From: Acidimicrobiaceae bacterium
GTDB taxonomy: Bacteria; Actinomycetota; Acidimicrobiia; Acidimicrobiales; Acidimicrobiaceae
DNA: 18,529 nucleotides
Reading direction: 5' to 3'
NCBI GenBank assembly: GCA_013044365.1
Contig: JABEUP010000221.1
Span: forward strand, 1 to 18,529
The notes beneath the pieces are model-generated. The model was not told the origin of the DNA. It ran no database searches and was given only the letters and a program-made list of their open reading frames with translations. The translations under genes and the position numbers were made by a program. Shown here piece after piece: positions 1 to 7,025 of this stretch. Numbering within the stretch: the first letter of the stretch is position 1; each line of letters starts with the position of its first letter.

Positions 1-199
1 TATTCCCGCCGGTTCATGGCACCAGCATCATGTCCTTTCCGAGGAGCCGGCCATGGTCATCGCCATCAAACCTCTGCCCATACAGGAGTACCTGGGTGAG
101 ATGAACATCATTTACAAAGGCGACGAACCAACCTTCAACCATGACTTCCGTCCGGGCACATTCTTGGAGGAACTCAAAAAGATCGGCAAGGAGTCCTGA
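1..199 (+). CDS. Cupin-domain protein, C-terminal fragment
   Basis: An open frame enters from the left edge (first complete codon at 2) and stops at TGA 197-199, giving 65 residues. It contains PAGSWHQHHV, then a hydrophobic strand (AMVIAIKPLPIQEYLG). A Gly followed by a His-rich turn and a beta strand resembles the second half of a cupin barrel, where such histidines bind metal. The tail (NHDFRPGTFLEELKKIG) is charged. Small cupins have many enzymatic and sensor roles, so no substrate can be named. It is followed by 167 bp without a gene before padR. The cupin assignment rests on a short fragment. Confidence 0.5.
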   Translation, partial: IPAGSWHQHHVLSEEPAMVIAIKPLPIQEYLGEMNIIYKGDEPTFNHDFRPGTFLEELKKIGKES

Positions 200-317
200 G
201 GCTTAGGGACCAGGGCGGAGCACAAAAAGTGGACATGGATGCTGGTTTGCGTCGCACTCTCGAACATCCAAACATATCATGTGTGGGCGAAAGACCTCTC
301 TAGTTGGAGTAACCGCA

Positions 318-361
318 TAATCTACTACGTCTTGCGTAGCTACATAATACGTAGTAGATTA
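318..361 (+). promoter_or_regulatory. padR promoter within a 44-bp imperfect palindrome (candidate PadR operator)
   Basis: Perfect 13-bp inverted arms lie at 318-330 and 349-361. Counted from the central axis between 339 and 340, 19 of 22 positions in each half are complementary. Inside it sit a -35-like TTGCGT (332-337) and a -10-like TAGATT (355-360), 17 bp apart. The predicted start of transcription falls on or next to the ATG at 367, so padR may be leaderless. A palindrome covering both promoter hexamers is what an autorepressor site would look like. Binding by this PadR is inferred. Confidence 0.62.
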
Positions 362-366
362 ATAGT

Positions 367-711
367 ATGATTAGTGGAACCCAGAGAATTATGGATGGGA
401 TTAGGCGGACAAACGACCCGCCACTTCTCATACTTACCAGTCTTGCAGCTGGACCAAAACATGGCCATGGGCTCGCCAAGGATATAGAGTACTTTGCTGG
501 AGTAAAACTCGGCCCCGGAACACTGTATGGTGCCATAACCCGGCTTGAGGAACGCGGGCTTATCGAACCACTAGAGGCTCAGAACAGACGCAGACCATAT
601 CGGATTACAAAAGCCGGCATCCAGGCGTTAGCTTCCGCTGTTACTGAGATGCACCAACTAGCGGAGATCGGCGCATCTCGTCTCGGATTCGTGTTGGAAC
701 CTTCGACATGA
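367..711 (+). CDS. PadR-family transcriptional regulator
   Basis: A 114-residue winged helix-turn-helix protein, a normal length for a small PadR regulator. The N-terminal helices include SLAAGPKHGHGLAKDI (about 25-40), the HG-Y/H-L pattern of the family. The recognition region is LGPGTLYGAITRLEERGLIE (about 48-67) and the wing is RRRPYRITKAG (about 74-84). PadR proteins act as dimeric DNA-binding repressors that often respond to small molecules; the ligand here is unknown. The ATG at 367 has no ribosome binding site but lies 7 nt after a -10 hexamer, which fits leaderless translation. An ATG at 391 is an alternative start. The stop overlaps the next gene start as ATGA (708-711), so the two are translationally coupled. 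Confidence 0.88.
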   Translation: MISGTQRIMDGIRRTNDPPLLILTSLAAGPKHGHGLAKDIEYFAGVKLGPGTLYGAITRLEERGLIEPLEAQNRRRPYRITKAGIQALASAVTEMHQLAEIGASRLGFVLEPST

Positions 712-1152
712 AAAACCATAAAACACACCGGTCGAATCTGCTGAGATGGTATCCCCGCCAATGGCAGGAAAGGTATGGAGTCGAGTTCAAAATGTTATTG
801 GAGGATACGCTTCAAGGCAAGCAGCCAACAGCGAAGTTCCGGCCCACCATTGCACTGGCAGAAAGGATTTCTTGCGCAATCGGTGACGGCTCTCATTGCC
901 GCCACAACGGTTGCAATAGCAACATGGTGGGTAAGCATAGGGACAACTGCTCGGTGGTTTTTTCAAGCCAGGACACCAGGTACTCAAGTATTCCCATTCG
1001 ATCCACAGATGGTCATCACAATGGTGCTGCTGATCACTTCAACAATCGTCTCAGGTTATGGCTCATTGCGGACGAAAAGATTTTCTCGTGAGTTGACAAC
1101 AGCTCGAACTGGGAATCTTATTGAGTTCTATGACGTATACCAAAATGATTGA
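708..1152 (+). pseudogene. Frameshifted PadR-partner membrane protein (HAAS-like)
   Basis: The frame from ATG 708 encodes LLRWYPRQWQERYGVEF then MLLEDTLQGKQPTAKFRP, a cytosolic N-terminus I recognise from actinobacterial proteins encoded beside PadR regulators. After about codon 50 this frame loses sense (SHCRHNGCNSN) and runs to a stop near 1091. The membrane part continues in the next frame: SVTALIAATTVAIATWWVSI and MVITMVLLITSTIVSGYGSL, two likely transmembrane helices, ending at the stop 1150-1152. A single-base change near 855-875 would join them into about 148 residues. Either the gene is decayed or the assembly has an indel there. A short N-terminal helical domain followed by membrane helices next to padR is the usual HAAS arrangement. 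Function is unknown. Confidence 0.68.
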
Positions 1153-1303
1153 ATATCCAGATCTTACCTGACCCGAACGTCAACTACTCAAAACTGACAA
1201 CACCACCGGATATAAGTTAAATGGACGAGACGTCAGAGATTAAATCAGAAAATCCCAGATGCTTCAAACACCTGGCTTATACCCCCGACGATAAAAAGTG
1301 GCG

Positions 1304-1376
1304 CAGCCCCAACGGGATTCGAACCCGTGCCTCTACCTTGAGAGGGTAGTGTCCTAGGCCACTAGACGATGGGGCC
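1304..1376 (-). tRNA. tRNA-Glu (anticodon CTC)
   Basis: The minus strand folds as a cloverleaf. The acceptor is GGCCCCA (1376-1370) pairing TGGGGCT (1311-1305) with a terminal G-U, and the discriminator is G at 1304. The anticodon stem is CTACC/GGTAG around the loop CTCTCAA, giving anticodon CTC, which reads GAG. The T arm is ACGGG TTCGAAT CCCGT. CCA is not encoded directly after the discriminator. A run of five T lies 7-11 nt past the 3' end. It is co-directional with gltX, whose enzyme charges this tRNA. Confidence 0.96.
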
Positions 1377-1554
1377 ACTGACGCGGTAAATAGAAAATCA
1401 ATCATAGCCGTCACTTGCATTCGCCTGTCATTTGTCTACAATTTGACGCCATGATTCTAAACAATATTCAGTGCCTAACAGTGACTGGAGGCCGGTCAAT
1501 GTGTCAAGATTGCCCTTCCGTGGCCCATCTGCTTGGCGAATTCCAGTAAATAAG

Positions 1555-1626
1555 CTCGGGGGGAAGGACTCGAACCCTCAATGACAGGACCAGAACCTGC
1601 TGTGTTGCCAATTACACCACCCCCGA
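1555..1626 (-). tRNA. tRNA-Gln (anticodon CTG)
   Basis: The minus strand gives acceptor TCGGGGG (1626-1620) pairing CCCCCGA (1562-1556), with discriminator G at 1555. The anticodon stem GCAGG/CCTGT (one G-U pair) encloses TTCTGGT, so the anticodon is CTG, reading CAG. The T loop is TTCGAGT. CCA is not encoded. It starts only 38 nt after the stop of the DUF218 gene and could be cut from the same transcript. In bacteria without GlnRS, GluRS mischarges this tRNA and GatCAB amidates it; whether that applies here cannot be seen. Confidence 0.95.
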
Positions 1627-1664
1627 AGGTCAATGAATGACTAGTTAAATTTAGCCATGAGCAA

Positions 1665-2297
1665 TCAACTACCATGCCGAAGTACTGACAGGAATTTGTA
1701 ACCGACAATCCTTGACGAGGCGACGGCTACGCTCTCCCTCCCATAATCGAGGAGCAGTTGCAGCCCATGCACTGGGGAATTAACCGATTCAGCGGCACTG
1801 CTCGCAAATCCTAAAGAATCGATCATTTGTGTTGACCGCAGTAGGTGAAACCCATCAGAAACCACGATTACCCTGTGTATTCCGCGTGTCGACAACAGCG
1901 CCGATACCGAGACAATTGACTCCCAGGTATCCCTACCAACCGGATTGGCGACTATAGCGGAGGAAGGCACGCCCATTTTCTCCAGGTATGTAGATCCCGC
2001 CCCAGCCTCGCTGTATTTGTCACCCGGAGCGGAACCACCTGTAAGGAATATCAACGGCGCGTATTTCTCTTGAAACAACAGGCGTGCTTCATTTAGCCTT
2101 GCAGCAAAATCACCTGAAGGAACTCCGTTGTACTCAGCGGCACCCATTACTACAATCGCCTGCGAACGAATCGGCTTGGCTGTAATAGATTCCTTGTACA
2201 CCTGTACAAAGGTAAATCCCAGATAAATAACAATAACTGCCACAATCAACATCGCCAGATGCCGAATTATCTTGAATATCAGGAAAGGAAGACACAT
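1665..2297 (-). CDS. DUF218 (YdcF/SanA-like) membrane-anchored protein
   Basis: A 210-residue protein with one N-terminal transmembrane segment (about 13-33, LAMLIVAVIVIYLGFTFVQVY) and then a DUF218 domain. Recognisable family blocks are AIVVMGAAEYNGVPS, ARLNEARLLF, a glycine turn LTGGSAPGD, YLEKMGVPSSAI, DTWESIV and VIVVSDGFHLLRS. Members such as SanA and ElyC affect cell-envelope integrity in enterobacteria, but the biochemical activity is poorly defined. The domain probably lies outside the membrane. The ATG overlaps the gltX stop by one base (TAATG), so translation is probably coupled; no clear ribosome binding site precedes it. It is encoded between gltX and tRNA-Gln. Confidence 0.85.
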   Translation of the reverse strand: MCLPFLIFKIIRHLAMLIVAVIVIYLGFTFVQVYKESITAKPIRSQAIVVMGAAEYNGVPSGDFAARLNEARLLFQEKYAPLIFLTGGSAPGDKYSEAGAGSTYLEKMGVPSSAIVANPVGRDTWESIVSVSALLSTRGIHRVIVVSDGFHLLRSTQMIDSLGFASSAAESVNSPVHGLQLLLDYGRESVAVASSRIVGYKFLSVLRHGS

Positions 2298-3718
2298 TAC
2301 TGGCTAGGCGTCCCAATCAACTCACTTGCCAACGACAGTCTTTTCAATGTCGTCTCCTTACCCAATAATTCAATGGATTCAAACAACGGAGGGCCTACTT
2401 TCGAGCCAGTAAGAGCGACTCGAAGCGGAGCCTGCAACTTTCTCAGAGGGGTTTCAATGGACTCGCAGTACGCTCGTGTTACGTCATGAAGTTCTTCGGC
2501 AGTGAACCTCTGTAAGCCCCGGTAAATTTCGCCCACGTCCTTTATGATCTGGGCAGCCTTGATGTCCTTTCGCAACACTGAGTCAACCAATTCCAAGGGA
2601 ATCTCAACTTCAGCACGAAAGAGAAATCCAATCATTTCAGCAGCTTCGCCAAGAAGCGAGACCCTTTCCTGAACCAGCGGAGCCACCCTGGAGAAAGTCT
2701 CAAGCTGTTTCACGTTGCCCACCCACCAATCATTTTTTTCAAGAAACGGCAGGCAATAATTCACAAACTCATCAGCTAAAAGCTCCCGGATGTAAACACC
2801 ATTGAAGTGTTGCATCTTCTGCTCATCAAAGTACGCCGGCGAATGATTCACCTGGTCTATATCGAACAGCTCGATCATCTCATCAATATCCAAAAACTCA
2901 CGGTCGTCGCCAGGACTCCAACCAAGAAGCGCCAGATAATTGACTACGGCAGGAGCAAGGTAACCCATTTCGCGGTAGTCCTCCACTGCCACTCTGTCCC
3001 GTCTCTTAGAGAGTTTTTGACGCTTAGCATTGACAAGTACCGGTACATGGGCAAATATAGGAAGTTCTTCTGCACCAAGCGCCTGAAAAAGAAGAATCGC
3101 TTTGGGAGTGGTCGGTAAGTGCTCTTCCGCTCTAAGTATGAATGAGATCCCCATGTCGATATCATCGACCACATTTGCCAATACGAAAAGCGGTGAGCCA
3201 TTTGATTTTACAATAATGAAGTCATCCAAATTCCCGTGGTCAAATACCACATCGCCACGAACCTTGTCGTGCACGACAGTTTGTCCAGGGCGTGGAATCT
3301 TAAATCTAAGTGCCGAACCCGGAGAATTCTGTTTGCTGGCATCTCTACAAAAACCGTCGTACCCCGGTGCTCCTCCCCGCTCCTTTGCCCTCTGATCGAC
3401 CTCTTCCCTGGTACAATCACACCAATAAGCTTTTCCTTCAACTATAAGGCGCTCGACTGCCTTAGAGTAAAGTTCAGACCTCTCGGACTGCCGGTAAGGG
3501 CCTTCATCCCAGTTAATACCGAGCCAGGTCAGGGCGGAAACTATTCCCTCTACCCACTCTTCGGCATTTCTTGAGTCATCCGTATCTTCAATACGCAAAA
3601 TAAAGCTGCCGCCAGCTTTACGTGCTATCAGCCAGTTGTATAGTGCCGTGCGCGCTCCGCCTACATGGAAATAACCGGTGGGAGATGGAGCGAATCGAAC
3701 TCTCAGAGTGCTTTTCAC
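2297..3718 (-). CDS. gltX: Glutamyl-tRNA synthetase
   Basis: A 473-residue class I synthetase that attaches glutamate to tRNA-Glu in the cytoplasm. The HIGH-type motif is FHVG (17-20) within APSPTGYFHVGGARTALYNW, and the KMSKS-type motif is KLSKR (235-239). A zinc site is visible as C100, C102, Y120 and C124, spaced as in E. coli GluRS. The C-terminal anticodon-binding region is complete, and the length is normal. The start is GTG 3718, with TAGTTT ending 6 nt upstream and no good ribosome binding site, so it may be leaderless. It is followed directly by the DUF218 gene and the two cognate tRNA genes. Whether the enzyme also charges tRNA-Gln cannot be judged by eye. Confidence 0.97.
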   Translation of the reverse strand: MKSTLRVRFAPSPTGYFHVGGARTALYNWLIARKAGGSFILRIEDTDDSRNAEEWVEGIVSALTWLGINWDEGPYRQSERSELYSKAVERLIVEGKAYWCDCTREEVDQRAKERGGAPGYDGFCRDASKQNSPGSALRFKIPRPGQTVVHDKVRGDVVFDHGNLDDFIIVKSNGSPLFVLANVVDDIDMGISFILRAEEHLPTTPKAILLFQALGAEELPIFAHVPVLVNAKRQKLSKRRDRVAVEDYREMGYLAPAVVNYLALLGWSPGDDREFLDIDEMIELFDIDQVNHSPAYFDEQKMQHFNGVYIRELLADEFVNYCLPFLEKNDWWVGNVKQLETFSRVAPLVQERVSLLGEAAEMIGFLFRAEVEIPLELVDSVLRKDIKAAQIIKDVGEIYRGLQRFTAEELHDVTRAYCESIETPLRKLQAPLRVALTGSKVGPPLFESIELLGKETTLKRLSLASELIGTPSQ

Positions 3719-3724
3719 ACTTCA

Positions 3725-3730
3725 AAACTA
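3725..3730 (-). promoter_or_regulatory. Candidate -10 element of gltX
   Basis: TAGTTT on the minus strand ends 6 nt before the GTG at 3718, the same arrangement as at four other genes in this window. I could not find a convincing -35 at 16-18 bp, so this is a weak call. Confidence 0.35.
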
Positions 3731-3940
3731 GCCGCAATAACGAACAACAAATACGTGGTGCCGTCAATTCAAAAGCAATTCACCCTCACATCAAACTCTT
3801 GACTGCACCTCAAAGCTTTTTCTGGATGAGTTATAAATAAGTTCGCATCGCAAATAATGTCCGCTGTCATGCTGATAGGTCACAGGATTATTGAAGGTGC
3901 TAAGAAACTCCGGAAAATTCATACCTGAAGCTCATTATGG

Positions 3941-5083
3941 CTAAGCGAGAAGCCTCTTTGCCACGACTACGCGCTGAATTTGATTGGTACCCTCGTATAT
4001 TTGGGTAATCTTGGCATCCCGCATGAACCGCTCAAGCGGGAAGTCTTTGGTATATCCGTAACCGCCTAAAAGTTGAACCGCATCAGTGGTAACGCTCATC
4101 GCCGTATCCGACGCGAACATTTTGGCCATGGCCCCGATCTTGCCCAAGTCTCCAGTTGGATCGAAATCCACCAGTGAACACGCCTGATAAACCAGTGCTC
4201 TGGCGGCTTCTGTCTTTGTCGCCATATCGGCCAACATGAACTGCAATCCCTGAAACTCGGCAATTGCGTGCCCGAACTGCTTCCTGTTCTTCATATATTC
4301 GCTGGCATAATCAATGGCGCCTTGGGCAATACCAACAGCCTGAGCTCCTATCGTGGGCCGGGAGCGGTCTAATGTGCCCATCGCAATGTAGAAACCCTGA
4401 CCTTCCTTACCAATCAGGTTCTCCTTGGGAACGCGAATCTCATCGAAAATCACCTCGCCGGTGGGAGAGCCTTTGATACCGAGCTTTTGCTCTAATTTCG
4501 CTACCTTTACGCCCCAATCCGCCTCGACCAGAAATGCCGAGATCCCTTTATGGCCAGCGTCCGGATCTGTTTTTGCGAATACGGTATAAGTGTCTGAAAT
4601 ACCGGCATTAGTGATCCAGTACTTGGTACCGGAAATGACGTAATCTTCTCCGTCGCGGACGGCTCGCGTATTCATTGATGCGACATCGGAGCCGGCATCG
4701 GCCTCGGAAAGGCAGTAGCTAGCCTGTGCATCGCCTGCGGCAATTCTTGGCAGATACTTCTGCTTAAGTTCATCAGAACCCCAGTTCAAAATTGGGATCA
4801 TCCCGAGCTTGGAAATCAACATGACGAGAGCTGTCGTAGCGCAAACCCGTGCGAGCTCTTCAGTCATGATTGCCTGAAAGACATGATCGGCTCCTGACCC
4901 TCCGTACTCCTGGGGTACCCAAAGAGCCGGCAGTTCCATTTCCACGCAGTCATGGAAACTGTCCCATGGAAACTCAGCTTTCGCATCTACTTCGCTGGCC
5001 CTTGGAGCGATTTTATGGTTCGCAAAAGCTCGCATTGACGCTTGAAATTCTCTATGGGACTCGGAAAGCTGGAATGTTTGCAC
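3941..5083 (-). CDS. Acyl-CoA dehydrogenase (short/medium-chain type)
   Basis: A 380-residue flavoprotein that oxidises acyl-CoA to trans-2-enoyl-CoA, passing electrons to ETF. It has the N-terminal helical domain (LSESHREFQASMRAFA), the middle beta domain (CLSEADAGSDVASMNTRAVR, then YVISGTKYWITNAG) and a C-terminal helical domain with RKQFGHAIAEFQGLQFMLADM and QLLGGYGYTKDFPLERFMRD. The catalytic base is E364 in YEGTNQIQR, as in butyryl-CoA dehydrogenases. The length is typical. The start is GTG 5083, with an in-frame TAG immediately upstream that excludes longer versions. TAAAAT ends 8 nt before the GTG's first base, so it is probably leaderless. It is divergent from a second acyl-CoA dehydrogenase. 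It resembles the mycobacterial FadE25 group; exact substrate unknown. Confidence 0.94.
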   Translation of the reverse strand: MQTFQLSESHREFQASMRAFANHKIAPRASEVDAKAEFPWDSFHDCVEMELPALWVPQEYGGSGADHVFQAIMTEELARVCATTALVMLISKLGMIPILNWGSDELKQKYLPRIAAGDAQASYCLSEADAGSDVASMNTRAVRDGEDYVISGTKYWITNAGISDTYTVFAKTDPDAGHKGISAFLVEADWGVKVAKLEQKLGIKGSPTGEVIFDEIRVPKENLIGKEGQGFYIAMGTLDRSRPTIGAQAVGIAQGAIDYASEYMKNRKQFGHAIAEFQGLQFMLADMATKTEAARALVYQACSLVDFDPTGDLGKIGAMAKMFASDTAMSVTTDAVQLLGGYGYTKDFPLERFMRDAKITQIYEGTNQIQRVVVAKRLLA

Positions 5084-5090
5084 CTAAACG

Positions 5091-5118
5091 ATTTTAGCTG
5101 CAAAAGCACTTTTAGCAA
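5091..5118 (-). promoter_or_regulatory. Leaderless promoter of the minus-strand acyl-CoA dehydrogenase
   Basis: On the minus strand, TTGCTA (5118-5113) and TAAAAT (5096-5091) are 16 bp apart, and seven bases separate the -10 from the GTG at 5083. The start of transcription would therefore coincide with the start codon. Confidence 0.55.
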
Positions 5119-5152
5119 TATGAGAATTGAATTATTAACTGATAACTTACGT

Positions 5153-5206
5153 ATTGGTAACCAATGGTTCCTCTCCCCCATTTTTGGTACGCTAAATAAA
5201 TACCAA
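5153..5206. promoter_or_regulatory. Candidate operator: repeated TTGGTA/TACCAA half-sites
   Basis: The gap between the divergent acyl-CoA dehydrogenases contains the odd palindrome ATTGGTAACCAAT (5153-5165). It also contains a second inverted pair, TTGGTA (5184-5189) and TACCAA (5201-5206), separated by 11 bp. All share the TTGGTA core. The GGT-n-ACC form resembles sites of GntR/FadR-type or TetR-type regulators of fatty acid metabolism; no regulator gene lies beside it, so the assignment is inference. Confidence 0.5.
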
Positions 5207-5228
5207 CCCGGCATTTGAGGAGTTGAAC

Positions 5229-6449
5229 ATGGCCCAAAGTTCCAATGAAACTCTTCGGGATAGCCAACTCAAGATCGTCGACAGGCAGGTCAACATCTTG
5301 CTTGAAAATTACAGACGATCCAAAATGTCAGACACGGAATTCTGGAACACGCAGTACGACCTGGGCCTGGCATGGGTACATTTTCCAGAAGGCCTGGGCG
5401 GACTTGGGGTATCGCCTTCTTTCCAGGAGCAAGTTGACGGTAGATTGAGGGAGGCAGGAGCCCCGTCAAACTTTCTTGGAAATCCAATTGGGATAGGAAT
5501 GGGAGCCCCCACCGTCGTTTCTTATGCCTCGGCCAATCTGGCCAGAACACTCCTAAAACCGATTTTCAACTGTGAGGAGATCTGGTGCCAGCTCTTCTCC
5601 GAACCCGGTGCCGGATCCGATGTGGCATCCCTCAGAACTCACGCCACCAGAGACGGTGACGAATGGATCGTGAATGGACAAAAGGTCTGGACCACTCTGG
5701 CACATACTTCCAGGTGGGGGATGCTGATCGCACGGACCGACACCTTAGCTCCAAAACATGCAGGAATGACATACTTCATTGTGGATATGCACACGCCAGG
5801 CATCGAGGTGAGGCCGCTGCGCCAAATTACCGGAGATGCCGAGTTCAACGAGGTGTATTTTACTGACGTTCGAATCCCCGATTTTCACCGGTTGGGGGGA
5901 ATTGGAGAAGGTTGGAAAGTCGCGCTCACGACTTTGATGAACGAACGGGTTTCGCTTGGAGGAACTGTTGCCGGGAGGGAGTCGGGTTCGATTGGCGATG
6001 CGATGGAACTTTGGAGAAATTCCCCATTCAAATTAGCTTCCGATAGGGACAAAATTTGCCAACTCTGGATAGAGGCCGAGGTGAGCAGGCTTACCAATAT
6101 CCGTGCTTCCCAACTGCGAATGGCAGGGAACCCTGGCCCGGAAGGTTCCATCGGGAAACTGGTTAGTGCCGAGTTGAACAAGAAAATATATGAATTCTGC
6201 ATCAATGCGCTAGGGGCAAAAGGACTCGTCTATTCCAACTACGAGATGAAAAGGCCGGAGACCATAAAGATCGAATTAGCAGATGGGGGCATTGACTTGC
6301 CAAAGATGTTTCTTCGGTCGCGCGCCAACACAATCGAGGGCGGAACTTCAGAGATTATGAGGAATATCCTGGGAGAAATGGTCCTTGGGCTGCCACGAGA
6401 ACCGAAAGTCGATTCCGGTAAGGTACCTTCTGAACCTACAAAAAGTTAG
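5229..6449 (+). CDS. Acyl-CoA dehydrogenase family protein (FadE-like)
   Basis: A 406-residue protein with acyl-CoA dehydrogenase architecture: PEGLGGLGVSPSFQEQV near the N-terminus, then FSEPGAGSDVASLRTHATRD and WIVNGQKVWTTLAH (the FAD/acyl pocket of the middle domain), then the C-terminal RANTIEGGTSEIMRNILGE. The last block differs from the YEGTNQIQR of the divergent neighbour; it is the form found in large actinobacterial FadE families that handle branched, cyclic or side-chain substrates, some as heteromers. The catalytic base is therefore less certain. ATG 5229 is chosen because GAGGAG (5217-5222) lies 6 nt upstream; TTG 5223 would overlap that site. The stop overlaps the convergent gene's stop by three bases. 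Substrate unknown. Confidence 0.9.
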   Translation: MAQSSNETLRDSQLKIVDRQVNILLENYRRSKMSDTEFWNTQYDLGLAWVHFPEGLGGLGVSPSFQEQVDGRLREAGAPSNFLGNPIGIGMGAPTVVSYASANLARTLLKPIFNCEEIWCQLFSEPGAGSDVASLRTHATRDGDEWIVNGQKVWTTLAHTSRWGMLIARTDTLAPKHAGMTYFIVDMHTPGIEVRPLRQITGDAEFNEVYFTDVRIPDFHRLGGIGEGWKVALTTLMNERVSLGGTVAGRESGSIGDAMELWRNSPFKLASDRDKICQLWIEAEVSRLTNIRASQLRMAGNPGPEGSIGKLVSAELNKKIYEFCINALGAKGLVYSNYEMKRPETIKIELADGGIDLPKMFLRSRANTIEGGTSEIMRNILGEMVLGLPREPKVDSGKVPSEPTKS

Positions 6450-6952
6450 ATATTGAACAACTCCCGCCAGTTCTTCACTGACGACAAAGCTTCCCGAGTT
6501 AACTTCAAAGTAGACTCCGGAATAGCATCGGCAAGCTGTCTCTGCACCATGTAGCTATGACCTGCACCCTTGAAAAACATCCTACGAAACTCCACCAAAT
6601 TAGCATCCGCGGTACCGTCAAAACCAAAGAACTTAACAAGAAAGTCGATATCGTAGGAAATCGGGCTTCTACCAAATGCAGCAGCCCTTTTGCACACAAG
6701 GACACTGAGACCTACAGCAACATCCTCATGCTCCTCACCTTCTGAAATTACGATCTTGGCGTCTTTCTCCCTGATCAGTCGCAATGCGTATCCCTGACCG
6801 GGACCTGGCGTCCCAAGCAGATGTCTTGCAGTCCGGTCGGTGGGAGTTATCACTCCCGTTCGGGGCTTTGTCCAACTGTTTGAAGCGGGAAGCTCTACTA
6901 ATCCTAAAGCTCCCTCATGTTTTGGACTCGTAACAAAATTTGGCTGGCTCAC
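6446..6952 (-). CDS. Conserved protein of unknown function
   Basis: A 168-residue soluble protein with no signal peptide or membrane segment. The conserved-looking core is TARHLLGTPGPGQGYALRL (about 42-60), followed by an acidic stretch (VISEGEEHEDVAVG), a helix VLVCKRAAAFGRSP, and a C-terminal helical part with FRRMFFKGAGHSYMVQRQ. I have an impression of similar actinobacterial proteins but know no assigned function. GTG 6952 lies 7 nt after TAGAGT and lacks a ribosome binding site, so it is probably leaderless with its own promoter despite following cimA by only 73 bp. Its 3' end overlaps the convergent acyl-CoA dehydrogenase gene. Confidence 0.8.
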   Translation of the reverse strand: MSQPNFVTSPKHEGALGLVELPASNSWTKPRTGVITPTDRTARHLLGTPGPGQGYALRLIREKDAKIVISEGEEHEDVAVGLSVLVCKRAAAFGRSPISYDIDFLVKFFGFDGTADANLVEFRRMFFKGAGHSYMVQRQLADAIPESTLKLTREALSSVKNWRELFNI

Positions 6953-6959
6953 AAAAGAT

Positions 6960-6989
6960 ACTCTACCTTAGATTTGATTTATTCGTAAA
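6960..6989 (-). promoter_or_regulatory. Leaderless promoter of the 168-residue unknown protein
   Basis: On the minus strand, TTTACG (6989-6984) and TAGAGT (6965-6960) are 18 bp apart, and seven bases separate the -10 from the GTG at 6952. The geometry matches the other leaderless candidates here. Confidence 0.48.
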
Positions 6990-7025
6990 TTCCCGTGGCA
7001 CGCTGGGGACAGGCACCTTCAGGAT

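Noticed and set aside
1304..1664. tRNA genes as integration sites of a mobile element
   Set aside because: No integrase gene and no second copy of a tRNA 3' end is visible nearby.
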